From: JADLGJ01 sp031423615
Lineage (GTDB): Bacteria; Omnitrophota; Gorgyraeia; Zapsychrales; JANLHA01
Assembly (NCBI GenBank): GCA_031423615.1
Contig: JANPFV010000089.1
Location: 1 to 35,404 of the forward strand
Direction of reading: 5' to 3'
DNA length: 35,404 nt
Under the pieces are notes generated by a model. It worked only from the letters and a program-made list of their open reading frames with translations, made no database searches and was not told where the DNA came from. Below, one piece after another: positions 7,944-16,272 of this stretch. Made by a program: the position numbers and the translations under genes. Every line of letters starts with the position of its first letter. Within the stretch, counting starts at the first letter, position 1.

Positions 7944-9146
7944 ATGAATTTAAATTCTTTTGTCATTAAGAAAATTGATATCAAAGGGTTCTCCATTCCT
8001 TTTTCGCAAAGTGTAGAAACGACCTGGAGCAAGCGCAGTGGCACCACGTCTTTTTTGGTTGAAATGACAACAGCCTCCGGCGTTTGCGGTTATGGGGAAA
8101 TGGTCGCATTTTTTCCGATGGATATTTGCTGGAATGCCCTCTGTAAGGCGGCCCAAGAATTGAAAGGCCAAAGTGTGATCGATGTAAATGTTTTGCGGCA
8201 CCGTGTCCTTTACGGGGGAGGATGGATGCGGACCGGCACGATGAATGATCTCGGGGCAGCTGTTTGGGCCACATTGGAAATGGCTATGCTGGATTGTCAA
8301 GCCAGAATTTATGGTGTCAACATCTCCCAGCTATTCGGCGGAAGACTGCACCAGCGCATTCCAGTTGTGCCAAATGTTCCGGTGGGTGATTTTCATGCGA
8401 TGGCGGACTATGGCCAAAAATTAATTACCAGAGGACATCGCCGTTTGTTTACCAAGGTGGCCAAGCACAACAGTTCGCTCAATGAGGATCTTTTAATGCT
8501 GGAGACGATTCAGAAAAAGGTTGGAGCAAAAGTTTCTCTTCACGTTGATGTCAACGGGGCTTGGCGATTGCCGACGGCGCTCAGCGCGATTAAACAGATG
8601 GAATGCAGGGGCCTTAATCTTTCTTGTTTGGAACAACCGGTTCTGGAAGAGAAAGGTCTCATCAGCCTACGCAAAAAAAGTCCCTTTCCGTTGGGCGTCA
8701 ATGAACTTTTGTCGTCGCCGCAAGCGGTGATGCGCTGCGCGGTCAATGGCGTGGCGGATGTTTTTATTCTAGACATGTATGAAGTGGGCGGATTGTCCGC
8801 GTTGTGGTATATTGCGAAATATTTGACCGACGCGGATTTCACCGTTGTGTGCCGCGCGCATGGCGGAAGCGCCTTGGGTTATATCGCCGCCTTGCAGATC
8901 ATGTCCGCTGTCCATGGTGCGCCTGGTCCGCACCAGTTTTATGATAATAGCGATGAAGAGGACCTGGTAAGATGGGACGCAAAATTGAAAGATGGCACGG
9001 TGGAATTGCCGCAAGGAAACGGCATCGGTCTTAATCCCGATTTAAAGATGTTAAAAGAATTTTCCCGGCGATTCAAATCTGGAGAAACTTTTTCCATTTA
9101 TGCGAATAAGAATAGAGCGGTTGTTCCCAATTTTCCAAAATACTGA
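7944..9146 (+). CDS. enolase-superfamily protein (mandelate racemase/muconate-lactonizing type)
   Basis: A 400-residue protein with the capping domain and barrel of the enolase superfamily, whose members abstract a proton alpha to a carboxylate. The three metal ligands are visible: D202 (DVNGAW), E230 (LEQPV) and E254 (GVNELLSS). The usual KxK motif appears as FTKVAK, so only the second lysine seems kept. The barrel ends in CRAHGGSALG, with a histidine that could be catalytic. The likely reaction is racemisation, epimerisation, cycloisomerisation or dehydration of a carboxylic-acid substrate. This family is unusual in a nonulosonate locus, where a sugar acid could be the substrate. The ATG at 7944 is chosen for GGGGA at 7934-7938; starts at 7905 and 7932 have no ribosome site. 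The 88 bp upstream hold only a short hairpin. Confidence 0.78.
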   Translation: MNLNSFVIKKIDIKGFSIPFSQSVETTWSKRSGTTSFLVEMTTASGVCGYGEMVAFFPMDICWNALCKAAQELKGQSVIDVNVLRHRVLYGGGWMRTGTMNDLGAAVWATLEMAMLDCQARIYGVNISQLFGGRLHQRIPVVPNVPVGDFHAMADYGQKLITRGHRRLFTKVAKHNSSLNEDLLMLETIQKKVGAKVSLHVDVNGAWRLPTALSAIKQMECRGLNLSCLEQPVLEEKGLISLRKKSPFPLGVNELLSSPQAVMRCAVNGVADVFILDMYEVGGLSALWYIAKYLTDADFTVVCRAHGGSALGYIAALQIMSAVHGAPGPHQFYDNSDEEDLVRWDAKLKDGTVELPQGNGIGLNPDLKMLKEFSRRFKSGETFSIYANKNRAVVPNFPKY

Positions 9147-9147
9147 T

Positions 9148-10170
9148 ATGGCCCCTTTAAAAAGAAAAATAGGCTGTGCCTTGATCGGAGTCAGAGGTTA
9201 TGGCGCGGTTCTGGCGAAAAAAATCAAAGAGAGCAGTTGCTTTGATTTGCTCTGGTGTTATCATCCGAATCAGGAGACAGCCGCTCAAGCGGGGGTAAAA
9301 ATGGGTGCTCAGGGGACAAATACGGTCGATGAAATTTGGGATGACCCCAACGTCACCGCGGTTTTTATTGTTGTTCCCAATCAATGGCATTTTTCTTTTT
9401 TGAAACAAGCGTTGGCCGCTCGAAAGCATGTTTTTGTTGAAAAACCTATGACGGAAAATTTGAAAGAGGCGGATGAGATTGCAGCCTTGCTAAAGGGAAA
9501 AAAAAGAATTTTTATGGTGGGGCATAATTATCGCCGGAAAAGCGGAATCCGAAAGATCAAGGAAATGCTCGAGCAAGGAAAACTGGGTCAGCCGGTGAGT
9601 TTTGAAATGGTCAATTCCCACGGCGGGGCTTTCAATTTTCCGTCGGGAGCATGGCGCAGTAAGGCCGCGACGTGCCGGGGCGGTCCCTTGACCATGTTAG
9701 GCACACATTCTTTCGATACCGCGGAATATTTATTCGGACCGGCCAAAAATCTTTTTAGCATAGTGCAGCGCACGTGCGCGCCCATTGAATCGCCGGACAC
9801 TTCAACATCGATTCTGCAAATGGCCAATGGGACGGTTTGTTATTTTTCAAATCATTATAATGTGCCGTCCTGCGCCTATGTTCATCTTCATGGCAGCGAA
9901 GGAAGCCTGCATTATGTGTTGGATAGTGATGAGATTTCCTTTCGGCCGGGTCGTGATGTGAAAGGGCAACCGCTTAGGGCAAAAAAGATTTTATTAAAGA
10001 AAGTGGATGATCGGTTAGAACAAGTCCAGGAATTTGCGGCGGCGATTACAAGAGGCGCGGCCGTGGAAACAGGCTTTAAGCAAGGATATAGGGCCGTGGC
10101 TTTTGTGGAAAAGGCTCTGGAATCTTCGCGCCGGCACGCCGTGGTTAATTTTAAAACAAGGAGTTTATAA
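9148..10170 (+). CDS. Gfo/Idh/MocA-family NAD(P)-dependent oxidoreductase
   Basis: A 340-residue oxidoreductase with the N-terminal Rossmann motif (IGCALIGVRGYG) and the family-defining EKP at residues 98-100 (HVFVEKPMTEN). The C-terminal half contains GGPLTMLGTHSFDTAEYLFG, with the histidine region used in catalysis by this family. Members oxidise or reduce sugar hydroxyl groups. Its place after the enolase-type protein and before a radical SAM enzyme suggests joint action on one unusual sugar or sugar acid. The ATG at 9148 is 1 nt after the previous stop and begins just before the first strand; an in-frame ATG at 9100 would overlap the previous gene by 47 nt. Confidence 0.85.
   Translation: MAPLKRKIGCALIGVRGYGAVLAKKIKESSCFDLLWCYHPNQETAAQAGVKMGAQGTNTVDEIWDDPNVTAVFIVVPNQWHFSFLKQALAARKHVFVEKPMTENLKEADEIAALLKGKKRIFMVGHNYRRKSGIRKIKEMLEQGKLGQPVSFEMVNSHGGAFNFPSGAWRSKAATCRGGPLTMLGTHSFDTAEYLFGPAKNLFSIVQRTCAPIESPDTSTSILQMANGTVCYFSNHYNVPSCAYVHLHGSEGSLHYVLDSDEISFRPGRDVKGQPLRAKKILLKKVDDRLEQVQEFAAAITRGAAVETGFKQGYRAVAFVEKALESSRRHAVVNFKTRSL
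10158..10163 (+). promoter_or_regulatory. ribosome binding site for the radical SAM gene
   Basis: AAGGAG ends 6 nt before the ATG at 10170. It is one of the best Shine-Dalgarno matches in the cluster and fixes that start, which overlaps the previous stop by one base (TAATG). Confidence 0.75.
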
Positions 10171-11336
10171 TGACTAAACTGGATTTATTGGAACGCAAAT
10201 TCCGGCTGGAAGGACGATTGACCCCGGAAAAGCTCAAGGAAGGCCTGGGTTTTCTCGTCGAAGAAATTGCCGAATATCTCAAATCCGGTCAAGAAAAGGA
10301 TGAAAATAATCGTCTCCATTATGACCAGATCATCCGCATGTTAAAAAACGGCCACTTAGACGGTAATGAAGCGGGGGCCGGCGTTTTTACATCGTTTGCC
10401 ACGACGGAAATTGAAGAAGCCTTGCGCCGCGTGGGACGCGGTGAACATGTCCGTTATCTTTTGTACCGTTTCTGCTGGCACAATATGCCGCATAATTTTA
10501 TCATTCGCAAGTTTCCTGTCCATTTGGCCATCGAATCCACCAGCGTGTGCAATTTGAAATGCCCCATGTGTTTTCAGACGGACCCCGCTTTTTATGCGAT
10601 CAAGGAAAACTTAGGCAACATGCCCATGGATCTTTTTAAAAAAGTCATCGATGAAGGGACTTCTAAAGGATTGTTTTCCGTCAAGCTCAGTATCCGCGGT
10701 GAGCCGATGATCCATAAACAATTGGAAGATATGGTGGCCTACTGCCGGGAAAAGGGTGTGTTGGAAGTCATGTTTAACACCAACGGCACCTATCTAACCG
10801 AAGAGCGTTCACGCAAAATCCTCGCGGCTGAACCGCACCTGATTATTTTTTCTATCGATTCGATGAACAAGGAACGGTTTGAACGGATCCGTAAAAAGGC
10901 CAAGTTCGAGCAGGTCGTCAGCAACGTCGAGCGGTTTCTGGAAATCAAGAAAAAGGAATTTCCCAACAGCATTACTAAGACCCGCGTGCAGATGACCGTT
11001 GTTCCGGAAGCCGAGCAGGATATCGATGAACTGCGCGACTATTGGAAAAGCAAAGTCGATCAGGTCGCGATCAAGCGTGTTTTGATTCGCATGCATGAGC
11101 ACGTCGTGGAAAATACCAAGCCCTGCCGCGTTTTGTGGCAGAGGCTTGACATTCACTTTGATGGCAAGGTGTGGTTGTGCGATAACGACTACACGGGAAA
11201 ATTGTTGTTGGGAAATGTGAACGATGAATCCGTCGAGGAGATTTGGCATAAGCCGGCTTTGGATCATTTGCGGGTCCGTCATCAGAGAGGCGACAAGAAC
11301 ACCATTGATCCGTGTAAATTCTGCGACGGTCTGTAA
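10170..11336 (+). CDS. radical SAM / SPASM-domain protein
   Basis: A 388-residue radical S-adenosylmethionine protein. The [4Fe-4S] motif CxxxCxxC is C127, C131 and C134 (VCNLKCPMCF). A C-terminal SPASM-like region (from about C316 to the end, finishing CKFCDG) supplies ligands for an auxiliary cluster, with GNVNDESVEEIWHK typical of that domain. About 120 residues precede the cluster, are mostly helical and charged, and are longer than usual. SPASM enzymes modify peptides or, in some cases, sugars and cofactors by radical chemistry. The substrate is unknown. No small peptide gene is seen next to it, and its neighbours favour a carbohydrate substrate such as epimerisation or dehydration of an activated sugar. 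The start is supported by AAGGAG at 10158-10163. Confidence 0.85.
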   Translation: MTKLDLLERKFRLEGRLTPEKLKEGLGFLVEEIAEYLKSGQEKDENNRLHYDQIIRMLKNGHLDGNEAGAGVFTSFATTEIEEALRRVGRGEHVRYLLYRFCWHNMPHNFIIRKFPVHLAIESTSVCNLKCPMCFQTDPAFYAIKENLGNMPMDLFKKVIDEGTSKGLFSVKLSIRGEPMIHKQLEDMVAYCREKGVLEVMFNTNGTYLTEERSRKILAAEPHLIIFSIDSMNKERFERIRKKAKFEQVVSNVERFLEIKKKEFPNSITKTRVQMTVVPEAEQDIDELRDYWKSKVDQVAIKRVLIRMHEHVVENTKPCRVLWQRLDIHFDGKVWLCDNDYTGKLLLGNVNDESVEEIWHKPALDHLRVRHQRGDKNTIDPCKFCDGL

Positions 11337-11343
11337 GGAGCCT

Positions 11344-12114
11344 ATGAGCCTGATTAAAAAAGTAAAAAGAAGCCTCAAAGGATGCCTGGAAAACGACAGT
11401 GTCAAACTGCGCTATTATCATCTGAAGCGGTTTTTATCGACGAGAGGTTTTTATTTGCCGTTTCCACATTTGATCCATTTTTCTAAAAGGATGTGGAAAG
11501 GGCAAGGTATTGAAAAATACCATCCTGTTCCCGAAACGTATCTGCGGTCTGACGGATCAACGGTGGCTTTATTCAGTGAGGTTTTACCCTACCTTAAAAA
11601 AGAAGACCGCATTCTAGAAATCGGCTGCAACGTGGGGCGCAGTTTAAAATATCTTCATGATCTGGGCTTTCGGAATTTATCAGGAATTGAGATCGGGGTC
11701 AAAGCCATTGAACTTATGGAGAAAACTTTTCCCGAAGTATATGCCGACAGCCAAATCCTGGTGGGCGATGTAAGTGAAATCATCCGCGGATTAAAAACGG
11801 CAGACTATGATTTGGTTTTTTGTCATTCCGTCCTGGTCAGTATTCACCCCAAGTTTAACGATGTATTTTCGCAAATGGCCAGAGTGAGCCGCAAATTTGT
11901 TCTGACGTTGGAAAATGAAGGAAGCTACACCCTTTATCCGCGGGACTTTCAAAGAATGTTTGAGCAAAACGGCATGAAAATGGTTTCGTCCCGGATTTAT
12001 ATTCCCGGATTTGCCGAATTCCCTGTCCCTTTCCGTCGGGAACATATATTCAGGAATAATTCCATCCGTTTGTTTGTTAAAGATTTTTCGTTGAGGCCCG
12101 TAGAACATGGCTGA
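11344..12114 (+). CDS. class I SAM-dependent methyltransferase
   Basis: A 256-residue protein with the SAM-binding motif ILEIGCNVGRS at about residues 90-100, a following acidic loop (SGIEIG) and a later strand LVFCHSVL. These are the hallmarks of a class I Rossmann methyltransferase. The first ~50 residues are basic and may contact a partner or membrane. It may methylate a sugar or its acyl group; the target is unknown. The ATG at 11344 follows TAAGGAG (ending at 11340), which overlaps the end of the radical SAM gene; the frame is open further upstream but inside that gene. It overlaps the next gene by 8 nt. Confidence 0.82.
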   Translation: MSLIKKVKRSLKGCLENDSVKLRYYHLKRFLSTRGFYLPFPHLIHFSKRMWKGQGIEKYHPVPETYLRSDGSTVALFSEVLPYLKKEDRILEIGCNVGRSLKYLHDLGFRNLSGIEIGVKAIELMEKTFPEVYADSQILVGDVSEIIRGLKTADYDLVFCHSVLVSIHPKFNDVFSQMARVSRKFVLTLENEGSYTLYPRDFQRMFEQNGMKMVSSRIYIPGFAEFPVPFRREHIFRNNSIRLFVKDFSLRPVEHG

Positions 12115-13600
12115 GAACATAAAAAAGAAAATTCTAATTTTTAGTCCCGGGATTGTCATCACCAATGCTTTCTTTATTGAAAGCGATATTTTTGGGCCAC
12201 TCACACGAGACTTTGACCTTTATATTTGTGCCAATACTGGCTCCAAGGGCAGTGATTTAAAATTGTTTGCTGGAAAAGGATTTAAGGCGGTTTATGGTCA
12301 TGCTCCCAGTTCGCGACGACAGCAGACGATGCTTTTGGAATTGAGTGTGAATGCCTTGGGGGGAAGGAAATATTCCCGTAATTGCGAGATCATTTACAAT
12401 ATGTGCAAGGAAACCTACGGGGGCCGATTGAAACGGATGATTCATCGGTCTCTGGGATGCTCTCTATGGACGGCAAAATGGACCAATGCGCTTATTGAAA
12501 AATATGTCGGAACCGACCAAAAGTTACAGGAATTGATCGACCAGGTCAAGCCGGATGCGATTGTGACCTTTCTTTGCGGCGGGGCGGTGCTGGAGATAGA
12601 ATCCATGAAAATCGCCAAGAAAAATCGCGTTCCCGTCATCGGCCTTCAGTACGGATGGGACAATATTTCCACGTGGGGACTGATGCCTTTTTTACCGGAT
12701 TTTATTGGGGTGTGGGGATACCAGTCGCGGATATTTGCGGAAAGAATCCACCGCATTTCTTCAAACCGGATTTTTCATCTGGGCGCTCCATTTGTCGACC
12801 GGTTGCGTCAACCGCAAGCCGTTTCTCGAGAGGATGTCCGGCGGCGTTTGAATTTACCCAAGGATAAGAAAATCATTCTTTTCGCAGGAAATATTTGGGG
12901 CTTTAACGAAGTCAGGACATTGCAAAGGCTCGAAAAAGCGATTGCGACCGGCGAGCTTGCGGATTGCTGCATCCTTTATCGGCCGCACCCTTTTCAGCAT
13001 CAGCAAGTCCATGACCTTAATTATTTTGAGCAGAATTTTAAATATATTTATCTGGATCCTGTCGTAGCGGACCAGTATCGGCACGCCCGGTTGCGTCAAC
13101 AAGACGTCGAGATTAAGAATACCAAGGTCGCTATTGATTTTCAACATATGAAAGAAATTTTTTCTCTTGTCGATGGTATTATTGCGCCGCTCTCTACCTA
13201 CATGATTCAGGGCGCGGTGTGCGGAGTTCCGTCGGTCGGAATTGCTTACACGGACGAAGCCAATAAACAATACCGCCAGCGTTTTGATTTCGAGGAATTC
13301 TCGATCGTAAAGTCGATGCCCGGTATTTATATGGCTTTGCGTTCGCAGGATTTATTGCCGGCTTGTCTTAAGATGCTGAAATTTTCTGAAAGTCCGGAAA
13401 ACAAAAATTTGCTCAAGCACTATGCCGGTTTTGCGATCCAGGATGATGGTCTGGACGTGAGCCGTCGTTTGAAAAACGCTATGGGTGCCGTCGTTTCTCG
13501 AGAGGACGTTTCTTTATTTGCTTATATGAGCTCGGCAGACACGAATATTAAACTCCATACGGCAGAAGAGGTCAGGTGTGATGAAACATTCGCTCGCTAA
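12107..13600 (+). CDS. GT-B-fold glycosyltransferase-like protein
   Basis: A 497-residue protein organised like a two-Rossmann (GT-B) glycosyltransferase. It has an N-terminal strand ILIFSPGIVITNAFF, an inter-domain region (LFAGNIWG), the YRPHPF motif seen in CDP-glycerol, Kdo and related surface-polymer transferases, and a C-terminal donor-side segment (DGIIAPLSTYMIQGAVCGVP). It is the only obvious glycosyltransferase in the window, so it is the best candidate for transferring the cluster's nonulosonic acid from its CMP form, but donor and acceptor are unknown. It does not look like a NeuC/LegG hydrolysing epimerase. The start overlaps the previous gene by 8 nt and the stop overlaps neuB by 20 nt. 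Confidence 0.65.
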   Translation: MAENIKKKILIFSPGIVITNAFFIESDIFGPLTRDFDLYICANTGSKGSDLKLFAGKGFKAVYGHAPSSRRQQTMLLELSVNALGGRKYSRNCEIIYNMCKETYGGRLKRMIHRSLGCSLWTAKWTNALIEKYVGTDQKLQELIDQVKPDAIVTFLCGGAVLEIESMKIAKKNRVPVIGLQYGWDNISTWGLMPFLPDFIGVWGYQSRIFAERIHRISSNRIFHLGAPFVDRLRQPQAVSREDVRRRLNLPKDKKIILFAGNIWGFNEVRTLQRLEKAIATGELADCCILYRPHPFQHQQVHDLNYFEQNFKYIYLDPVVADQYRHARLRQQDVEIKNTKVAIDFQHMKEIFSLVDGIIAPLSTYMIQGAVCGVPSVGIAYTDEANKQYRQRFDFEEFSIVKSMPGIYMALRSQDLLPACLKMLKFSESPENKNLLKHYAGFAIQDDGLDVSRRLKNAMGAVVSREDVSLFAYMSSADTNIKLHTAEEVRCDETFAR

Positions 13601-14627
13601 AATATTTTCGAAAAGACAGGATACGGCGACGGTCGTGATCGCGGAGATAGGCGTTAATCATAATGGTGACATGGACCAGGCGATACGCATGATTGACCAG
13701 GCCAAGGCCGCCGGTGCAGACGTCGTCAAGTTCCAAACATTTAAGACCGAGCTTTTAATTTCCCGTCATCAACCTAAAATGCCCTATCAAGTCAAGACGG
13801 CTAAAGAAACGAACCAGTTCGATATGTTAAAAAAATTGGAATTAAACCTTTTGCAACACAAAAAACTCATCGCCTATTGCCGTAAAACACAAATCGATTT
13901 TCTTTCCACTCCTTATGACCCTGAAAGCGCCGCCCTTTTGGTTCAATTGGGTCTTAAAGCTCTCAAAGTCGCTTCCACGGACACGACCAATCTTCCTTTC
14001 TTGCGTTACTTAAGGTCATTGGGCTTACCGCTTATTTTATCGACGGGGGTGAGCGCCATGGATGAAGTTGAATGTGTCATGAGGGAGTTTGACAAAAATT
14101 ATCCTCTGGCCTTACTGCATTGTGTTTCCAATTATCCTTGTCCGCTCGGGGAACTGAATTTACGCTGTATCCGGACTTATCAGGAAAAGTTTGGGCGCCC
14201 GACGGGTTTTTCTGACCATTCGGCGAGTTTGGATGTGGGGGCCTTTGCGGTTTGTGCGGGAGCCCGCATTTTAGAAAAACATTTCACCTTGGATAAAAAC
14301 GCCTCCGGTCCTGATCACGCCGCTTCCTTGACATTTGCGGAATTAAAGGACTATATCGGTCAAGTCCGGAAGGTCGAGTCCCTGTTGGGGGACGGCCAAA
14401 AACGGATTACAAAATCCGAATCACAGATCAAGCCCCATATGCAAAAAAGTCTTGTGGCCAAAAGACCGCTTAAAAGGGGAAAGATTTTAAGAGAAGCCGA
14501 TCTTTGGACGATGCGCCCAGCTACGGGGATTTCACCTTTGGCGGTGGACATGGTCATGGGAAAACGCTTAAAGAAAAAAAAGGGAAGATTTGAACAAATT
14601 TTGTTAAGGGATTTAGAGGATGCCTAA
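13581..14627 (+). CDS. N-acylneuraminate synthase family protein (first NeuB, LegI/NeuB-like)
   Basis: A 348-residue synthase that would condense a 6-carbon N-acyl sugar with phosphoenolpyruvate to a 9-carbon nonulosonic acid. The NeuB barrel is clear: AEIGVNHNGD, GADVVKFQTFK, FDMLKKLEL, DFLSTPYDPES, STGVSAMDE and EKHFTLDK. The C-terminal antifreeze-like SAF domain starts near residue 275. The AEIGVNHNGD/LSTP signature is closer to sialic or legionaminic acid synthases than to PseI, so this is a second specificity beside the PseI at 25046. No NeuC/LegG epimerase is visible to feed it. The ATG at 13581 is preferred over the adjacent GTG at 13578; AGAGGT lies 8 nt upstream. Confidence 0.9.
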   Translation: MKHSLAKIFSKRQDTATVVIAEIGVNHNGDMDQAIRMIDQAKAAGADVVKFQTFKTELLISRHQPKMPYQVKTAKETNQFDMLKKLELNLLQHKKLIAYCRKTQIDFLSTPYDPESAALLVQLGLKALKVASTDTTNLPFLRYLRSLGLPLILSTGVSAMDEVECVMREFDKNYPLALLHCVSNYPCPLGELNLRCIRTYQEKFGRPTGFSDHSASLDVGAFAVCAGARILEKHFTLDKNASGPDHAASLTFAELKDYIGQVRKVESLLGDGQKRITKSESQIKPHMQKSLVAKRPLKRGKILREADLWTMRPATGISPLAVDMVMGKRLKKKKGRFEQILLRDLEDA

Positions 14628-15261
14628 GGACATTGTCATTATCGGCGGCGGGGCGCACGCTTATTCCGTCGGAGATTTGCTTTCGCAGGACAAAGAGCAA
14701 GGACGGATTTTGGGTTATGTTGACCAAAAATCAACGGGCTTGGCTTTTCCTTATTTAGGAACCGATAAAGAATTGTTAGACAATCCCAAGATAGTAAAGA
14801 CAGAAATTGTGTTGGCCATGGGTATCGGCATAAACGTGAAATTGCGCTCCCGGCTTTTTGATGTTTTTAAAAATGAGGGATTTGCTTTTCTGACTCCTAT
14901 TCATGCGACGGCCTTTGTCAATCCGACAGCACGGTTGGGGGAAGGAACGGTGGTTTTTCCTGGCGCCATGATCGGGCCGGGTGTCATAACCGGAGTCAAT
15001 GTTGTTATTCACACCCAGGCGGTTGTTGAACACCGCACTCAGATTGGCAACCATGGCTATGTCTCGCCGGGTGTCATGATCTGCGGTGAATGCCGTTTAG
15101 GCGAAAGAAATTTTTTGGGAGCCCGGTCCACGCTGGTGGAAAACATTATCCTGGCTGATGATGTCACCGTCGGCGCCGGGGCGGTGGTATTGAAATCTTG
15201 GGAAGAAAGCGGAGTGACTCTCGTGGGGATTCCGGCGCAAAAAATATTGAGGACGGTATGA
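14620..15261 (+). CDS. NeuD/PglD-type sugar O/N-acyltransferase
   Basis: A 213-residue member of the NeuD/PglD family. An N-terminal Rossmann-like sugar-nucleotide domain (IVIIGGGAHAYSVGDLL) is followed by a left-handed beta-helix made of hexapeptide repeats from about residue 95 (for example NPTARLGEGTVVFPGAMIGP) that binds acyl-CoA. H128 (VVEHRTQIG) is the likely catalytic histidine. NeuD acetylates sialic acids and PglD acetylates UDP-4-amino sugars. The gene directly follows the first NeuB and overlaps it by 8 nt, so it may acylate that pathway's intermediate. Use of an acyl-ACP from the downstream module is possible but not shown. Confidence 0.88.
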   Translation: MPKDIVIIGGGAHAYSVGDLLSQDKEQGRILGYVDQKSTGLAFPYLGTDKELLDNPKIVKTEIVLAMGIGINVKLRSRLFDVFKNEGFAFLTPIHATAFVNPTARLGEGTVVFPGAMIGPGVITGVNVVIHTQAVVEHRTQIGNHGYVSPGVMICGECRLGERNFLGARSTLVENIILADDVTVGAGAVVLKSWEESGVTLVGIPAQKILRTV

Positions 15262-16196
15262 CAGTTCAGGACCGCTTATTTATTTCAACAGCCAGTCTGA
15301 AGAATAATCGAGATTTGCCGGCTGTGCTTTCTACCTATTTTGATCTCGGTTTTAGAAAAATCGAGATCAGCGCCTTGCACCATTATCAGGCATTGGATGA
15401 TCTGGCGGAGACGATCGAAAGGTTTCAAAAAAAGGGCGTGATATTTATTTATCACAATTATTTTCCCCGGCCAGAGGAAGATATTGTTCTGAATGTCATG
15501 TCCCAGGATAAAAAAACCCGTAAGCAATCTCTGGATTTGATCGCCCAGGCTATTGAGCTGGCCCGGCGGACAGATGTGGATCTTTATTGTTTTCATCCCG
15601 GCTACTTGGGGGATCCGACGGTTTTAACTAACGGGATGTTTGATTTTTCGGGTAAAAAACCGTGGGACAAGCGGGAAGGCGTGAAAAGATTTTGTCAGGA
15701 TTTTATGTCCTTTTATAAGGATTTGGAAATCGACGGCAAGCCTCAGCGTGTTTATGTAGGGATTGAGAACCTTTTTCCACCGTCGGCAGGAGATAATTTT
15801 TCCACTTTTTGTTCTTATTCTGATATGGCCGAAATGTTTTCGTGTTCCGAGATTGCGGATTCAAATTTGGGAATCTTGATTGACCTGGGCCACTTGGCCA
15901 TTGCGGCCAATATTTTAAAATTTGACCGGGAAGAATATTTGCAAAATGTGATCCGTGATTTTGGCGACCGGATTTATGAAGTGCATTTGTCCGAAAATGA
16001 CCAGCGCGAGGATTTGCACGAGCGGATTACGGAGCAATCCTGGCAATTGAACGCCTTGGGGAAATTTAAAGACACCGGCCGACGTTTGAACGGAGCGAAA
16101 ACCCGGTTTTGTATAGAGTCGCGCGGACTCACGCCTGAGGAAATCAAGACAAGTTATCATATTGTTAAAAGGCAGTTAGAGTCCTGTTTGATTTAA
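15258..16196 (+). CDS. TIM-barrel sugar isomerase/epimerase (xylose isomerase-like)
   Basis: A 312-residue protein of the xylose isomerase-like/AP endonuclease 2 superfamily. Metal-binding residues of the fold are visible: H113 (CFHPG), E170 (VGIENL), D209 and H212 (LIDLGHL), H243 and E246 (EVHLSEND). Members interconvert keto and aldo sugars, epimerise, or dehydrate inositol-type compounds. Lying after the first NeuB and NeuD-type genes, it could prepare the 6-carbon substrate in place of a missing NeuC/LegG step; this is inference. The ATG at 15258 makes a 4-nt overlap with the previous stop. A 76-nt AT-rich gap follows. Confidence 0.82.
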   Translation: MTVQDRLFISTASLKNNRDLPAVLSTYFDLGFRKIEISALHHYQALDDLAETIERFQKKGVIFIYHNYFPRPEEDIVLNVMSQDKKTRKQSLDLIAQAIELARRTDVDLYCFHPGYLGDPTVLTNGMFDFSGKKPWDKREGVKRFCQDFMSFYKDLEIDGKPQRVYVGIENLFPPSAGDNFSTFCSYSDMAEMFSCSEIADSNLGILIDLGHLAIAANILKFDREEYLQNVIRDFGDRIYEVHLSENDQREDLHERITEQSWQLNALGKFKDTGRRLNGAKTRFCIESRGLTPEEIKTSYHIVKRQLESCLI

Positions 16197-16259
16197 ATTA
16201 GCAATGAGGTTGGAAAGTAAAGGTTTTATTAAGGATAAATTTTAAATTATTGTCAGCGC

Positions 16260-16265
16260 AGGAGG
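16260..16265 (+). promoter_or_regulatory. ribosome binding site deciding the CBS-dehydrogenase start
   Basis: AGGAGG sits 7 nt before GTG 16273 and 4 nt before TTG 16270. The spacing and the better codon favour GTG 16273. The 63 nt before it are AT-rich and could hold a weak internal promoter, but no good box pair was found. Confidence 0.7.
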
Positions 16266-16272
16266 TTGTTTG

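Noticed and set aside
10809..11405. Long open frame on the minus strand (198 codons)
   Set aside because: It lies antisense to the radical SAM gene, whose motifs and ribosome site are clear. The translated sequence has no recognisable family.
12820..13506. 15-bp direct repeat CGTTTCTCGAGAGGA (12820-12834 and 13492-13506)
   Set aside because: Both copies are in the same reading frame of one gene and encode VSRED-type residues. One such repeat is expected by chance in a window this size.
12107..13600. The GT-B-like protein as a NeuC/LegG hydrolysing epimerase
   Set aside because: It lacks the recognisable UDP-GlcNAc 2-epimerase pattern and is about 100 residues too long. The YRPHPF motif fits surface-polymer transferases better.
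16197..16259. AT-rich gap as an internal promoter
   Set aside because: TTGGAA at 16210 has no good -10 box at proper spacing; the nearest TAAATT is about 20 nt away. Too weak to list.
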